Shown here: positions 14,181 to 26,684 of the stretch, piece after piece
Position numbering within the stretch: position 1 is the stretch's first letter
Layout: the number at the start of each line of letters is the position of its first letter
Assembly (NCBI GenBank): GCA_028023455.1
Contig: JAQFVV010006335.1
Location: forward strand, 1,058,741 to 1,122,740
DNA length: 64,000 bases
From: Epiperipatus broadwayi
Taxonomy: Eukaryota; Onychophora; Udeonychophora; Euonychophora; Peripatidae
Reading direction: 5' to 3'
The notes under the pieces: generated by a model
Databases searched by the model: none
Told to the model about the DNA's origin: nothing
What the model saw: the letters and a program-made list of their open reading frames with translations, nothing else
Made by a program: the position numbers and the translations under genes

Positions 14181-14684
14181 TATCAGTAAACTTCTTCAAA
14201 AAACAAAAACATTAACAAAAAATAATTTACTTAGTGTTAGTAATTACGTTACAGAAACTGATTATATATTACTGAAAATTTCAAAAAGGCAAAACTTTGG
14301 TTATTAATTACATACAAATATAATAATTAAAAAAATGGTTGACTGTCAATTCCTTTCTACCAGCTAATTTTCTGCCCTCTCCCTTCCAAGTTTCTTTTCT
14401 TCTACTTTTAACTATTACTTAGGCATGTTAAATGGTTGGATTTTAAATAATACTTTTTTTTTAAAAAAAAAGATTTATATTAATTATTACATTTTATTCC
14501 TCACATTTGTTCCTACATATGCACAATTTTTTTTACTGGCAGTACTTTTAAAACAAAATTCAACCTATAACTTTACATTAATACAAAAATATACTTATTT
14601 CAGAAAAAATGTTACTGGCATGATTTATTTTTAATTCTCAGGGTACTCGTGGTTTATTAAACATCGGCTCATGTTGGGAGGCCA
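14181..14684. other. spacer between repeat copies A and B
   Basis: About 500 bp of ordinary AT-rich sequence. The frame at 14425-14634 has no recognisable character. Confidence 0.5.
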
Positions 14685-16731
14685 ATTATAATGGTCTGGG
14701 AGTTAGAGTCCTACCGTATCCACCATACAGGTTACCACTAGGCCATTTGAACCTAGAAAATTTATAGAGTAGGCAGATATGTACTGTTAAAAATCCAACT
14801 TTTATTTGATAAGACTGTCAGCCCTTGCCACTAGTTCAGTGAGATGCAGAGATAATAATATATAACTTTATTTAATTTATATCTTAAATATAAAAAAATA
14901 AAAGCCACTGCCAGTAACTAAAGCACAAACAACATTTATTACCACACATATATAATCATTTAAAATTTGTGGAATAACATTTATTACCTTAGATTTTAAT
15001 ATTAACTTTTGAATTTAAATTATTATTTTAAATTTTAAACCATCTGTACAGATGAATTTAATGATATTTTTTAAGAGTGTCAAGTATGAATAAACTACAT
15101 AAATTGCATTTGAAAAGAAAATATTCTATTCCTTATTTAACCTTAGGCCAAAATATCACAATCAAACCCACATCAATCCATCTGATACATCAATGAATTC
15201 AATGGAGCATGAAATATGACAGGACAAATACTATACTGTCAGAAATGTACATTTGAACAGCATGGTTAGGGAAGACATTGACTCTTGTCCAGACAGGAAT
15301 GCTACATCAGTCTGGCAAGAAAAACAATAAAAAAAACTCCATAGGAAGAAACTGTGTTTTCCATCTTTCTATCCTCTTCCATAGGCAAAACGGGGTGTAT
15401 GACATATAATTGAAATCCTGCACATGACGGAACTCATACTACATTTACTAATTGCACCAATATATCCAATCCATTGACCCAATCCAACTATGAAACAAAA
15501 TAACCTAAGATTAACCCTCCTTTAATTAATTATTATAATTTTACAAATCTATATAGACATTCATGCCCTACTTAATTTTAACAGTTATATAATTTCGCAC
15601 AGATTAATTTTATAAAAGTTTGTTTTATAATGTGAGTATAGATTGGCTACATATATTACACGGTTAAAAACATCTCAAAATGAACATAAATTATCAAAAT
15701 ATAAAGTCATTGATGGAATTGCAGATGGAAATTTACAAGAAACCCAATGGCATTCATCATAAGATGCCACATTGACACTAATAACTAAAAAAACATCCTG
15801 ATAAATACATTTTCGATACTCACCATAAGATATCATTATTTACCAAATGTCTATATATTCTAATCAAATATGAAAACAAGAACATAATTAAATGTTAACG
15901 AATCTATGCAAGCATCCTTAAATTTAATGCATTTAAATAATTTATACAACAAATATTATTAAAAAACAATGGAAATGATTTTTAGCAAACTCAAATGTAT
16001 AAAAATTAAACATTAATAATTGATGTGAAAAATCAGATTAAAGTTCATTTAAAAAAATTATGTTTATCTTGTCAAATCTTTAAAGTTCTTAATTACTTGT
16101 AGTAAAATTTTTTCCTTTATATCTTACAGTAGAAGGGATCCCGGTTCCTTGTGTCAATTCTTATGAAGTCTTTATTTGAAGACCAGTCTATCTGAAGGTG
16201 GCCTTAGCTGGTTCAATCCTGGTATTACAGTCATTTCATTTGAAATAAGTGAGAGAGAGTGACAAAAATCAAACTGGAACTGTTCTTAATTTCAATATTT
16301 TTTCTTTTATACTGATCGTCCGGATTCATGGCACAATAGTTTCCTGTTTCAATTTTTCATTATAGTCTGAGCCTTCAATGCTGCTTCTATTGGACATCTA
16401 ATTTATTTTTGTTCTCTTATCTATATTTCATCTGACTTTTTTATATAAGATCCCCAAGGGCTCGCTTGCTTTTTGATAATTAATAAACACATCATTTCCA
16501 TTTACAAAAATATTTTATCTTTAGATCTTGTACTTTTTTATAAAAAAGTACGTTCAAATATTTTTTTTTTTTAAAAAAGAAAATAGATTTTAAAGTTTTG
16601 CATCTGTGTGAATATATATACATACATTGAACAATTCTTTAATTTTATCTTTTAGTTATTTTTTTTTTTTTATGAACTTAAAATTGTTTTTATTCTAATT
16701 TTAAATTAATGTAACGGCATATACCATTACA
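14685..16731 (+). mobile_element. 2-kb repeat family, copy B
   Basis: Same orientation as copy A and colinear along its whole length, with scattered substitutions and small indels. It starts TATAATGGTCTGGGAGTTAGAG and ends GTAACGGCATATACCATTAC, then runs into (TA)n at 16731-16752. It has a roughly 50-bp insertion near 15806-15850 relative to copy A, and lacks the internal (TA)n expansion. No intact reading frame. Near its start the complementary strand reads TGGCCTAGTGGT, which resembles a pol III A box and is seen in all three copies, but I find no B box. Confidence 0.75.
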
Positions 16732-17064
16732 ATATATATATATATATATATAATGTTTTGAACATTACTACACTTATTATTTAAGTAATACTTTGAGTGT
16801 AAATTGAAATTTATAATTGCACTTTGTAATGTTATGATTGACCATTTATTATCTGCATTCAGAATATTTTTTATCTACCTGTTTAAATAGATTTATTTAA
16901 ACTTCTTTATAATACTAATTTCAACCTCTGTGGTCAAGTTGCAATCTTTAGTGGCCAATAATAAGAACTGGAGTCAATCCTTATTGTTAAAAGGAGATTG
17001 CCTTGGCAATAGCTAGAAATTGTTGATTATTACTGATATTGGGATTGTCTAAGTGTTGACTGGT

Positions 17065-17163
<99 letters not shown>

Positions 17164-20100
17164 ACCCTTTTCAATAGGTCAGAAATAGTCAAGTACAATA
17201 GATTACTAAAAAAATTTAAATTTTAGAGGTTGTTCTTTTGATATGTTAATTATATTTTGTTAATAATATTATAGGGTACAATTTGAAGCTAAATAAAATA
17301 CGTAGTATATAAAATTATAGTGAATCATTTAAGAATAGTTATGTAAAGCTTAAAATATGGTTGCATGTGATTGCAAAATCTGGCCATATTAAATAACTCA
17401 GCTATAAATAGTTAAAAGTATATTTAAATGTTAAATTTTAATGGTTTAAACTTGTATTAATAAATGCTATATTTAAATTTAAGAATTATATTGATAATTA
17501 ATTAATATCGTATATTGTAAAAGTAATTTTATGATAATAAAACTGTATTTAATTCTATATTTTAAATTATTTTCCAAAATTTTATAATTATTTTATATAA
17601 TATAATAAAGTGTTGCAATTTTATTATTGTAGATAGAGAAATAGATTGAAAATTGTCTGCCTTAATTTTATATTGATTACGTGATTTTAATACATGGTTA
17701 AACACACACACGCTTGTTTGAATAAATAACAAAGTTTGGAATATTTAAGAGTTGTATTATAGAACTGAATTTAATTACTGTCTATCATAGAAGTGAATGT
17801 TAAATAGTTGTTATAAAATGTTTCTAAATGTTTTAAATAATGTAATGAAGACGAATACAGATATAATAAAAATTAAATATTTTGTTTAAATAAAACTAGA
17901 TAAATTAAATATTAAAAAGTGGAATAAATTCATTAAATATTATTCTAAAAGTTAATTTTAAAATATTTTTAAGTAATTTATCGAAGTAATAATCAATTTG
18001 AAAGTAATATTTTAAATAGTATTTTGGGTTTTATTACATCATAATTTTTATTTTAAAAGAATTCTGTAAAACTGAATTATATGTAAATTTGATCTCAAAC
18101 TAAAAGTGAGAATCAACCAATCAAATGACGTTTTTTCTAGAAAAAAATACCATTGCACGGGGGTGATAAAGGTCAGATTAAAATATATCAGAAGATATAA
18201 AGGTGATATTAAATTTTAATTTTTTTTTATTTAGTCAATTTTGTACTCTCGTACAATTTTATTTGCAAAGCTAATTGATATTTTAAAAAGTATTTGCAAA
18301 AGAGAGTTAAACTATAATATATTTAATAACTTCATTAAAAATGTTTAGCTAAAGTTTTAAAGTTCTTTTGCCGGTGGTATTTTATCAAAGTCTAACTTAG
18401 AATGTCGCGATAATAAATAGATATGTCAAAAAGTAAAGTATATTCAGTTTATAATATTTTAAAAATGTATATAATATTTGTTGATACAGTTTCATTACTA
18501 ATGAGCAGGAGGATTGTTCTAATGAATAAAATAGTAATGTGGACATTGTATAAGAAGCCCAGATAGAAAGATATTTTACTGTCTAAAGGTAAATATGCAT
18601 TATTTTTATATGGAAGATAAACTTGTCTAAAATTAAGTAATAATAAGACAATTGTATTTTATGATAATTGATAAAAGTTCATGTTAAAAGAGTAAAATGT
18701 TATTCTTTCTAAAAGAAACATTTTTAAAGTATACTTTGCAAGAAATTATTTAAGAAAGTGAATCGCAGAACATATTTGCTATAGCATTTGATATATAAAA
18801 CTTACAGTCTTAAAAGGATTAAACGCATTTTAGAAAGGATTTTAAAAAAAAAACTTGAAGTTTTTAAACTGATGAGAAAAGTACTAAATGGAAGTAAATG
18901 TATTAAATAAGAAACTTATGGGAGAAATGAATACATAAATAAATAAAAGGATTGGGCCATGGAAATAAAGATTGTGCAATAAGTTTATCTGAATATTTTC
19001 TAGTTAAGTCGAAGGATGCGTCACCTAACTAACATAGGAATATTCCAGAACAGAATTTTCAAATTATTATTTTGAATAGTGTATTTTATTATGATTCCAA
19101 TAATTATCTCTCTAGTTTTTAGAATCCATAAACTATTTATCTATAAATTTTGCTAAAACGGATTGATAATTATTTTTGTTTAATTTCAAGATTCACAAAG
19201 ACGTCATCCATATTTTTTTTTTTTACTATGTATTTTTTTTTTTTAAATCACCCGACTGACAAATTGTCTTGTTCATCGACATAAGCGTTTTTGAAGAAAC
19301 CATTTAAAAAAAAAAAAAAAAACTTTTGCAAAAGAAAAACTTTGAGAAAGAAAATGGGAATATTTGAACCTAGGAAAAATATACGTTTCATCTGAAGTTT
19401 ACGTAAATATGTTTTTTGATTTATTTATTATTTATTTCAAAATGTAAATTTTTGATTAATAAATATATGAACATGAATATTAATTATTTATGGTATAGAA
19501 TCCTATAGTATAATATTTAATAACTTAATTTAGAATATTTTAAATAGAAGCATGGATGTGTATTTTATGTATAAGATGTTATATCCAGTTGGAGAAAAGA
19601 AGACTGCAAAAGTGATATAGATGAGCAAATGTCACTTGGTAACAATTAATGAATTATTGCTATTTATTATGATGTATTTTTTATAGATTGATTATGTCAT
19701 AATGTATGATGTATGAATGTTAAGTATGCATTACACAACATATTTTAAATATTGGGAGATCAGTAGTTATTTCGGAATATGCATACTATGATTTTATAAT
19801 GATAATATAACCCAACATGATAGAAAATATTTATATGATTTTTTTTAAAAGAACTTTCATATTTATTTCTGGCTGATCAAAATATTATGTGTTTAGTTTA
19901 GAATACTAAAGTAAAATAAACTTTTCTTATGGTTTAGTAAGATTGCTCTAATTACAGTTGAATCTTATTTATTATTTGAATATGCAAGCTAGTAAATTTG
20001 TCGATGTAAAAACCTGGTAGATCTTTAGGAAAAAAAATAGGATAGTGACCTGGTATTAGTAATATAATAAACATGAATCCAGGAGATTATTAAGTTAGGA

Positions 20101-22170
20101 TATTTGGGATATGAATAGTATTTCATAATATTTGTGAATGTGCAATGCTGTTAACATAGCCCTGCAATTGTATGCTTATTTTGGACAGTGTTTATTATTT
20201 TCTTGGAGCATTGATGATCTATAAAGCTGAATGAATAGCTTGACATCATTTATAGTATTTGAGGATATTAGACAGGAAAAGGTTTTTCCTCTAGTTTTAT
20301 AATTACACTGTGCTATGATGTATATGTCGGTATGAGTTATGTGTTATACTCTAGTTTTTCTTTCCCATCCTATAAATCTATTCGCTATCTATTTTTTAAA
20401 AAGTAGCTACATCATAGAGTATAGTATATTTAAAATAAAATAATAGATGATTTTAGAGTTAAAGATATGCAATTGTTTGGAATGAGATGAGTTCATTTAT
20501 TTGTATGAAGAAATAGAATTTGTATGAATTGGAATTGGAAATCCAATGGACTTCAAATGAAAGAATCATAAAATATGTTATAAAGTTATTTATTTTGGAA
20601 AATAAATATAAGATCTTAAGAATAAAATATGTAAAGCAAAGTTGTTGTTTTTTTAAATATAAAAAAAAAAATATTAAAGTATTTATTTCAATTTTTTAAA
20701 AAAAAAGTACTGCATATTTTTAATATAATTCTATAAAGTAAAAACGATCTACACAATAAGTTAAGTACAATTTATATTTATTCAATAATAGAAAATGTAT
20801 TAGTAATTATAATTATATAGTAGTATAATATTGTTATAATGAAATGTATTATAGTTGATAAATCCAATGTAGTGAACAATAATATCCATAATTTAGAGAT
20901 AAATTATCAATAGATATTTTACGTAATATCGATAATATTGCTAAAGTGAAATTGTCTAGTAAAAAGAGGATATCCATGTTTTCGATTAGTATTATTTTAT
21001 ATTTATCCGTATTATGTTTTCTATAAAATTTAAAAAAAAAAAAAAAAACATACTGAATAAATAATGGCTAAAGGATGTAAAATATATTTTGAGTAAGCAT
21101 TAAATAAGTACAATTTTTTTATATAAGATTGATCAAACAGGGATTAATAATATTGTATCATTTTTTTTTTTATTATTTTTATTTAACTCAGAGTAAAGAC
21201 TTAGCGAGGTTCGAATATAAAGAATGTATAATGGTACCAATCTTTCAGATGTTTAAAATGTACATATTGTAAATAAATAGTTATGTTGTTAATGTTATAA
21301 TAAACTTTATTAAAATTTGTTTTCCTCAAAATTTGTGTGTTGGTTTGTTATTTTTTTTCCATCTTCATGAAGTTGAACATAGAGTTAATAAAAGTAAACC
21401 CAATATTTTTTGCACAGAAATAAATAAAGAATCATTTTAAGAATTAGATTATTTATTAAGTAATCACATTTACATTATCTTATGGTCATAAGTTAACTAT
21501 CATAATAATACATTGGATTATATGCTATCAAGTGCCACACACTTTTATTTGTCAGATTATCAAATGCTACCACGTATTTATTATATTATTACATGAAGAT
21601 AAAAGATTATATTAAATTATTTTATTCTTTTATTATGGTAATAAAGTTGTAGTATAAGAAAGGATATACAAAGTTAGTTATACAAATAAAGAATATTACT
21701 ATTACTTTATTATTAGTTTCCTGTAGTAGATTATGACATAAAATCCTTTTTCATATTTTACTATCGTAATTTTAATTAACTTAAAGTAAATTTCATGAAC
21801 CTGAGATTTTATTGAGCTAGATTATTATAAATAGAAGACAAAGATTTAATTATCAGTTTAATCTTAATGAGTAGGAATTATTTAAAGTCGTAAGAATACT
21901 ATAAGTTTATTTATTTGAAATAGTAATAGGGGGGGGGGGAGGTAGTGTTCTTATACCATTGAGGTAATATCTTGTAGGATGTTGGCTCAATGTAATCTAT
22001 CTTGTCACCTGTATTTTCATTTCCAAGTCTCATGAAAATATTACATATTTATTCAATTTATTTTTATAAAATGAACCTTATTCGTATTTTAAATTTGAGC
22101 TAGTGAAATATTTAATTTTAATGCTGAATATTTTATTTATTAATTATTAACTGAGCTAGAATCCGTTTTA
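16732..22170. other. AT-rich intergenic stretch, nothing recognised
   Basis: Holds a long (TA)n at 17071-17161 and a G-run at 21929-21938. No coding, RNA or transposon signal on either strand. Confidence 0.6.
17071..17161. repeat. (TA)n microsatellite, about 45 units
   Basis: Uninterrupted alternating AT. No inverted flank is visible around this tract. Confidence 0.95.
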
Positions 22171-22221
22171 CTTTATATCATATACTATCTGGAAGTGAGA
22201 ATGAAGTTTGGCACAGGCAGA

Positions 22222-22227
<6 letters not shown>

Positions 22228-22271
<44 letters not shown>
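22228..22271. repeat. (TA)n abutting the 3' end of a PLE
   Basis: Alternating AT lying immediately beyond the 3' untranslated part of the PLE copy at 22272-23310. It may be the insertion site or part of the element's end. Confidence 0.85.
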
Positions 22272-22274
<3 letters not shown>

Positions 22275-22393
22275 ATACTTAATGTTTTCACGGCTATATG
22301 ATGTAGATAAATTATAACTTTTTGGGATATACCATGTATTATTTTCCGTGGAGCACCGATATTTCGACGGAATAGCAACTGCCATTTTCAAGG
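22272..22393 (-). mobile_element. 3' untranslated end of a Penelope-like element
   Basis: Downstream of the endonuclease stop the minus strand reads CTTGAAAATGGCAGTTGC, then GTCGAAATATCGGTGCTCC. The first string recurs after the separate PLE tail at 60.75 kb (TTCAAAAATGGCAGTT), which supports calling it an element end. The (TA)n tract follows. Confidence 0.6.
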
Positions 22394-23310
22394 TTAACTT
22401 TTGAAAGAAAAACCGTTAGATCTTAACAAATGATGTGACTGTGTGCGAGATGAGAAACGAGATTCCAGCTCAGCATTCACAATATGAGGCTTATCAAAAT
22501 GTTTATTTCCCTCAGTATTTTTACCTGTTAATTTTAAGTTAATTAATAAAATGAGAGGTTTCCACATAGCTGGAATATGTTGTGCTTCATCAGTTCTATT
22601 TAAACCAGTAGGCCTCTTTAATATGTCAATTGACTGTCTCATGGTTCTTAAATCATATCTTTCCAAATTAGCAAGTATTTTTGTATTGTCAAAATTAGGT
22701 TTGTGACCAGTTTCTAAATAATGGGAAGCAAAAACTGGTGTGCTAATTTTTTGATGAAAAACATTTTTATGTTCCTTAATTCTGACATTTATGTGTCTAA
22801 TAAACTGACCCACATAGCCTCTTGAGCACTGGAAACATGGAATTTCATAAACTCCTTGGTGTTCCAAAAGTATTCTGTCTTTAGGTTTACACAAAAAATC
22901 ACCAATTTTTTTGCCAGTAGAAAAAGTGATCTTTATATTAGAACAAGATAGTCTTCTACTGATTTTATCAGTAACCCCCCTAATGTAAGGCAAAATTATT
23001 CTATTAAAAGAAGAATTATCAATTCTATCCTCTTTTTTCTCTTTAGTATTAATGTTATTTAAAGCCCTACATATGATGTTTTTATTATAATTATTAGAAA
23101 GCAGAATACTTTTTGTAAGTTATATTTCTTGAAAAAGATGTTCTTTATCAGATAAATTATAAGCTCTAGTAAAAAGATTTTTTTAAAAAAAAAACCAAAA
23201 ACAAATCTTATGATGTCATTTGCTCTATTTCTAAATTTATGTGGAAAAAAGAAAACAGTTTGAAGAAACTGAATTAAAGTATGCAATATTAAATTCAAAA
23301 TGTTTGAAAG
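22394..23310 (-). pseudogene. Penelope-like element, RT tail plus GIY-YIG endonuclease (5'-truncated)
   Basis: PLEs encode one protein: reverse transcriptase followed by a GIY-YIG endonuclease that nicks the target. The intact 3' part (22394-22993) opens with LPYIRGVTDKISRR, the usual RT-EN linker block, then the endonuclease: GVYEIPCFQC (GIY position), GYVGQ (YIG position), the R..NVRIKEH helix and, later, SHYLETGHKPNFD. The same frame continues upstream without a start codon through RALNNINTKEKKEDRIDNSS. Further up, RAYNLSDKEHLFQEI, a block typical of the end of the RT, is followed by an in-frame TAA. Another frame near 23220-23300 reads FEFNIAYFNSVSS, the RT thumb region, so there are at least two breaks. 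The catalytic RT core is absent. A stop ends the protein shortly after a serine-rich tail (RFSSRTQSHHLLRS). Confidence 0.85.
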
Positions 23311-24195
23311 TGATCATGATTTTCACTTTTATAGTAAAATATGAATAATAGAATCATTAGGATTGTAGCTTTATGTGTTATAAAATCTTGAATAGTTAGT
23401 GAAATGGTGGAAGATAATTTGGAATATTTTGGGTTACCGATTTAAAGGTAAATAAGACATATTTTAAAAGAATAAAATTTAAAATATTAAAGTTTTGAAA
23501 AAAATAAATGAATCTATTTGTTAAGAAAACTATAAAAATAAAAAAAAGTATTTATATTGGTATAAACTTTTAGATACATCAATTATGAAAATATGTAGAT
23601 ATGAATTAAAGGAAAAGAGGAAGTAAAGTAAATGAAAAAAAAAATTAGAATGATGACCTAAATCTTAAAGAAATGGGCATGTTATATGTTTATGAAAAGT
23701 AGAAGAGAAGATGTAAAATAAACAAGCAAAACTCTCCAAACAGTAGTGTCTCCCTGTGCCAATAAGAATAATCAAGGATGCTAGAAGGATTGTGCATAAA
23801 ATCCCCAACTAATACCTACTCATCCAATATCCAAAGACCACTTTCTGGCTTGTGTCCTTCGTGAATGAGGAGTTTTGGATCTGAGACCACTGCACCTACA
23901 TCTTAGGATCATGTGAAGATGTAAAATCTTAAAAAATGTTGTCAAATCATATTGTCTCATTAAAAATGCACTGTGACTGTTCGTGTTTATTCACGGTTGT
24001 GTCAAACATCCTGTGAATGATTACATTGAGATTATCAAGAAGTAGATTTTCCGATTTCTAAATACTTTGCCTATAAATTTAGGTTCTTGAATAATTTGTT
24101 AAGCTTCATAAGAAGTTGTTTAGATCTGCATTATTAAGGATATAAATATAAAGCATAAGTTATGATATTGAAGAACAAATTTTGTCTCATACTAT
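23311..24195. other. AT-rich stretch with one less AT-rich island
   Basis: Bases about 23740-23940 are noticeably richer in G+C than their surroundings (TCTCCCTGTGCC, CTTGTGTCCTTCGTG) but carry no frame or motif that I recognise. It may be a fragment of an old repeat. Confidence 0.4.
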
Positions 24196-24813
24196 CTGTA
24201 TTTTTATATTGGACTATTTCCATCATCTAATATATGTGTTGAATGTCTTTAGAGAAGTTTAATTTTATTTAAATATTCCAAATACATTCAACTGTTAGTA
24301 ATATCACAGCAAACAGGTTAGTATATACACCAACTGTTACATGACAATGACAAAAATTATATAAGCCAACTTAGTGTGACTATACATAATGTATGGAAGC
24401 CATTAATCAACTTTGCTCTTAAGAAAAAGTGGAGAAATCAGGAGAAACCTCATAGATAAGTATATGAAATTACTACATAGTGTTGCCTTTGGCAGGGTGG
24501 CTGTTGGTTAGAGTGTTACCTTAAAAATCAATAATAAAGAACCTAATTACCCAGTTTTCAGCCCCATTCTAGTACTGCCACTGGTCAGGCCACCAACATC
24601 TGAAGAAGAGGGAAGAAAAATATCTCTTGAAACATTGTGCACATACTTACATGTTTTCTGTGATATTACTAACAGTTGGTGCATATACTAACATGTTATC
24701 TGTGATATTATTAACAGTTGAATGTATTTGGAATATTTAAATAAAATTAAACTTTTCTAAAGATATTCAACACACATATTAGATGATGGAAATAGTCCAC
24801 TATAAAAATACAG
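24196..24813. mobile_element. inverted-repeat element with about 142-bp arms
   Basis: Left arm 24196-24337 and right arm 24670-24813 are inverted copies (CTGTATTTTTATA..GGACTATTTCCATCATCTAATAT, and so on), differing at scattered bases. A second partial copy of the inner arm end (TGTGATATTACTAACAGTTGGTGCATA) lies at 24658-24685. The interior (24484-24650) includes GGTGGCTGTTGGTTAGAGTG, which looks tRNA-like, and CATCTGAAGAAGAGGGAAGAAAAATA, which may be a retroelement end. No transposase. Foldback or long-TIR non-autonomous transposon; outer target duplication not clear. Confidence 0.65.
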
Positions 24814-26627
24814 CTATAACACCATCATCACAAACCTTCAGGAAAACACTAAGTCTCATATTAGGTTGTTATTGATTGTATTTTATTAAATTATTAAATT
24901 AGTTATCAAATAATCCTACTTTTTTATATTCTTATATTGAAGTCATATGGAAAATACAAGTAGGGAGTTCATATAGAAAATGAACCAAAGCTGCTTTGAT
25001 TACTTAAGAAAAACTAAATTTAATAGTGACTTTTTTTTTGCAACTGTAAATTCAGATTTCAAATGCTTGGATGCTAAGTTAAGAAAAGTTTATGAACACT
25101 GTATTTATAGTAGGTCATAGATCTCAAAAGCATTAACTTTTGATTCAAAACACGTTTACTATAATATCTTTTTAACACTGTTTCCATGTGGTTGAAAGTT
25201 GAAATAGAAAATAATCTGTCAATTTTAAAGATAAGTATTGATTTACATTATTTTAAAATATATTATCAAAACTCATTATAGGTAAAAAGAGGCCTTAATC
25301 AAAATGGCTGAAACAGAAAGAACAGAATAAGAATTTGGTCTAAATGAGAATATAAAAAAAATATATAAATAAAGGTCATGTCTCCATTCAGATGTCAAAC
25401 TTCTCAATAAGGCTTTGAAAGAAACCTATTAAAATGATTCCAGAAAAAAAGGTCATGGTAGATTAAATCAGGCAAAAATATTTAAATTGGTATATGAAAA
25501 AATGATACTGAGAAAGGTTAAATAGAAAATTCTCAATATTAATAAAAAGGTTAATGAAGTAAATCTGGTTGTCAAAAAGAATAGACTAAAATGTTGTGTA
25601 CATACATCTAGAACAGTATATAAGAATAGGTCAGAACTTTTATATAAATACAAACAAAGCAGTTCACAATAAAGAAAAAAAGTGTACTAGTAAAACAAAC
25701 TTTTAAAGATATTGGTAGAGCTTTTATATAAAAGAAAGTTGTTTTTTAATAAACTGAAACAACTATACATTACAGATACTTATTCCGGAAGTGAAATTTT
25801 AGTCTTCATTAAATTCATCACAATTTTCTATGATTCCTTAATATTTGATAGTGTGGTTCATTTCCTTAATTTTATGTCAATTTAACTTTTAAATATTTAC
25901 AAAGTTGTAAATAACAGTTCCACTTTCTGTATTAATGTCACTTTATTTATGTGAGAAAAGATGGCAATTTTTAGACCATAATTAGGTCAGTGGTAGTCAG
26001 AAGTTAATAAAACATGTACAGTAGATATAAAAATACTCTAGAGATCATCAGCAGCTTATCTTTGAAAGTTAATTTCACTTCCATAATTAAATAAAACATA
26101 TCAAATATTTATCCATCATAGATAATCATAATGATTTTAATGACTAAAATTTCATTGTTGAACTAATATATATGTACCTCATCACATTTTGAATATTTTA
26201 ATATTTATTTTTGTTATATTTTTTACAACACAATTTATTAATCATTTTAATAATAATATTTTTTTCACTTAGAAGTTAATATATAAGGCAAAAAAAAATA
26301 TTGCTATGATTTTTAGGCATTTCCATGCAAATATACCAACTTCCAAATATCTAATTGCCTCTAATTAACATAATAAAAATACATTCTATAAACTATTATT
26401 TTTATTATCCCAAACATCATTACAAAATGTCCGATTACTATTTCTTCCATTGTCTTATTCTAGGAATATAGTCTCATGTTTGTGCATAAATGAAATTAGT
26501 TTTAAATTTTGAATTAAACTCTAATCTTCCAAAAATTATATTTAATGTTCTGTCATACTTACATTTATCCTACATTTAGTACTTCTAAATTAATATTTGC
26601 TTAATTAACTCTAACTTAATACTAAAG

Positions 26628-26631
<4 letters not shown>
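24814..26631. other. AT-rich intergenic stretch, nothing recognised
   Basis: No frame, repeat partner or motif seen. Small frames at 25468-25653 and 26585-26830 are composed of A/T-rich codons and microsatellite. Confidence 0.55.

Positions 26632-26681
<50 letters not shown>
26632..26681. repeat. (TA)n at the end of repeat copy C
   Basis: About 25 TA units immediately beyond the terminal palindrome of the inverted 2-kb repeat copy. Confidence 0.9.

Positions 26682-26684
<3 letters not shown>

Noticed and set aside
12067-16731. Copies A and B as LTRs of one element
   Set aside because: Copy C stands alone, ends are not TG..CA, there is no priming site or polypurine tract, and the 500-bp spacer is empty.
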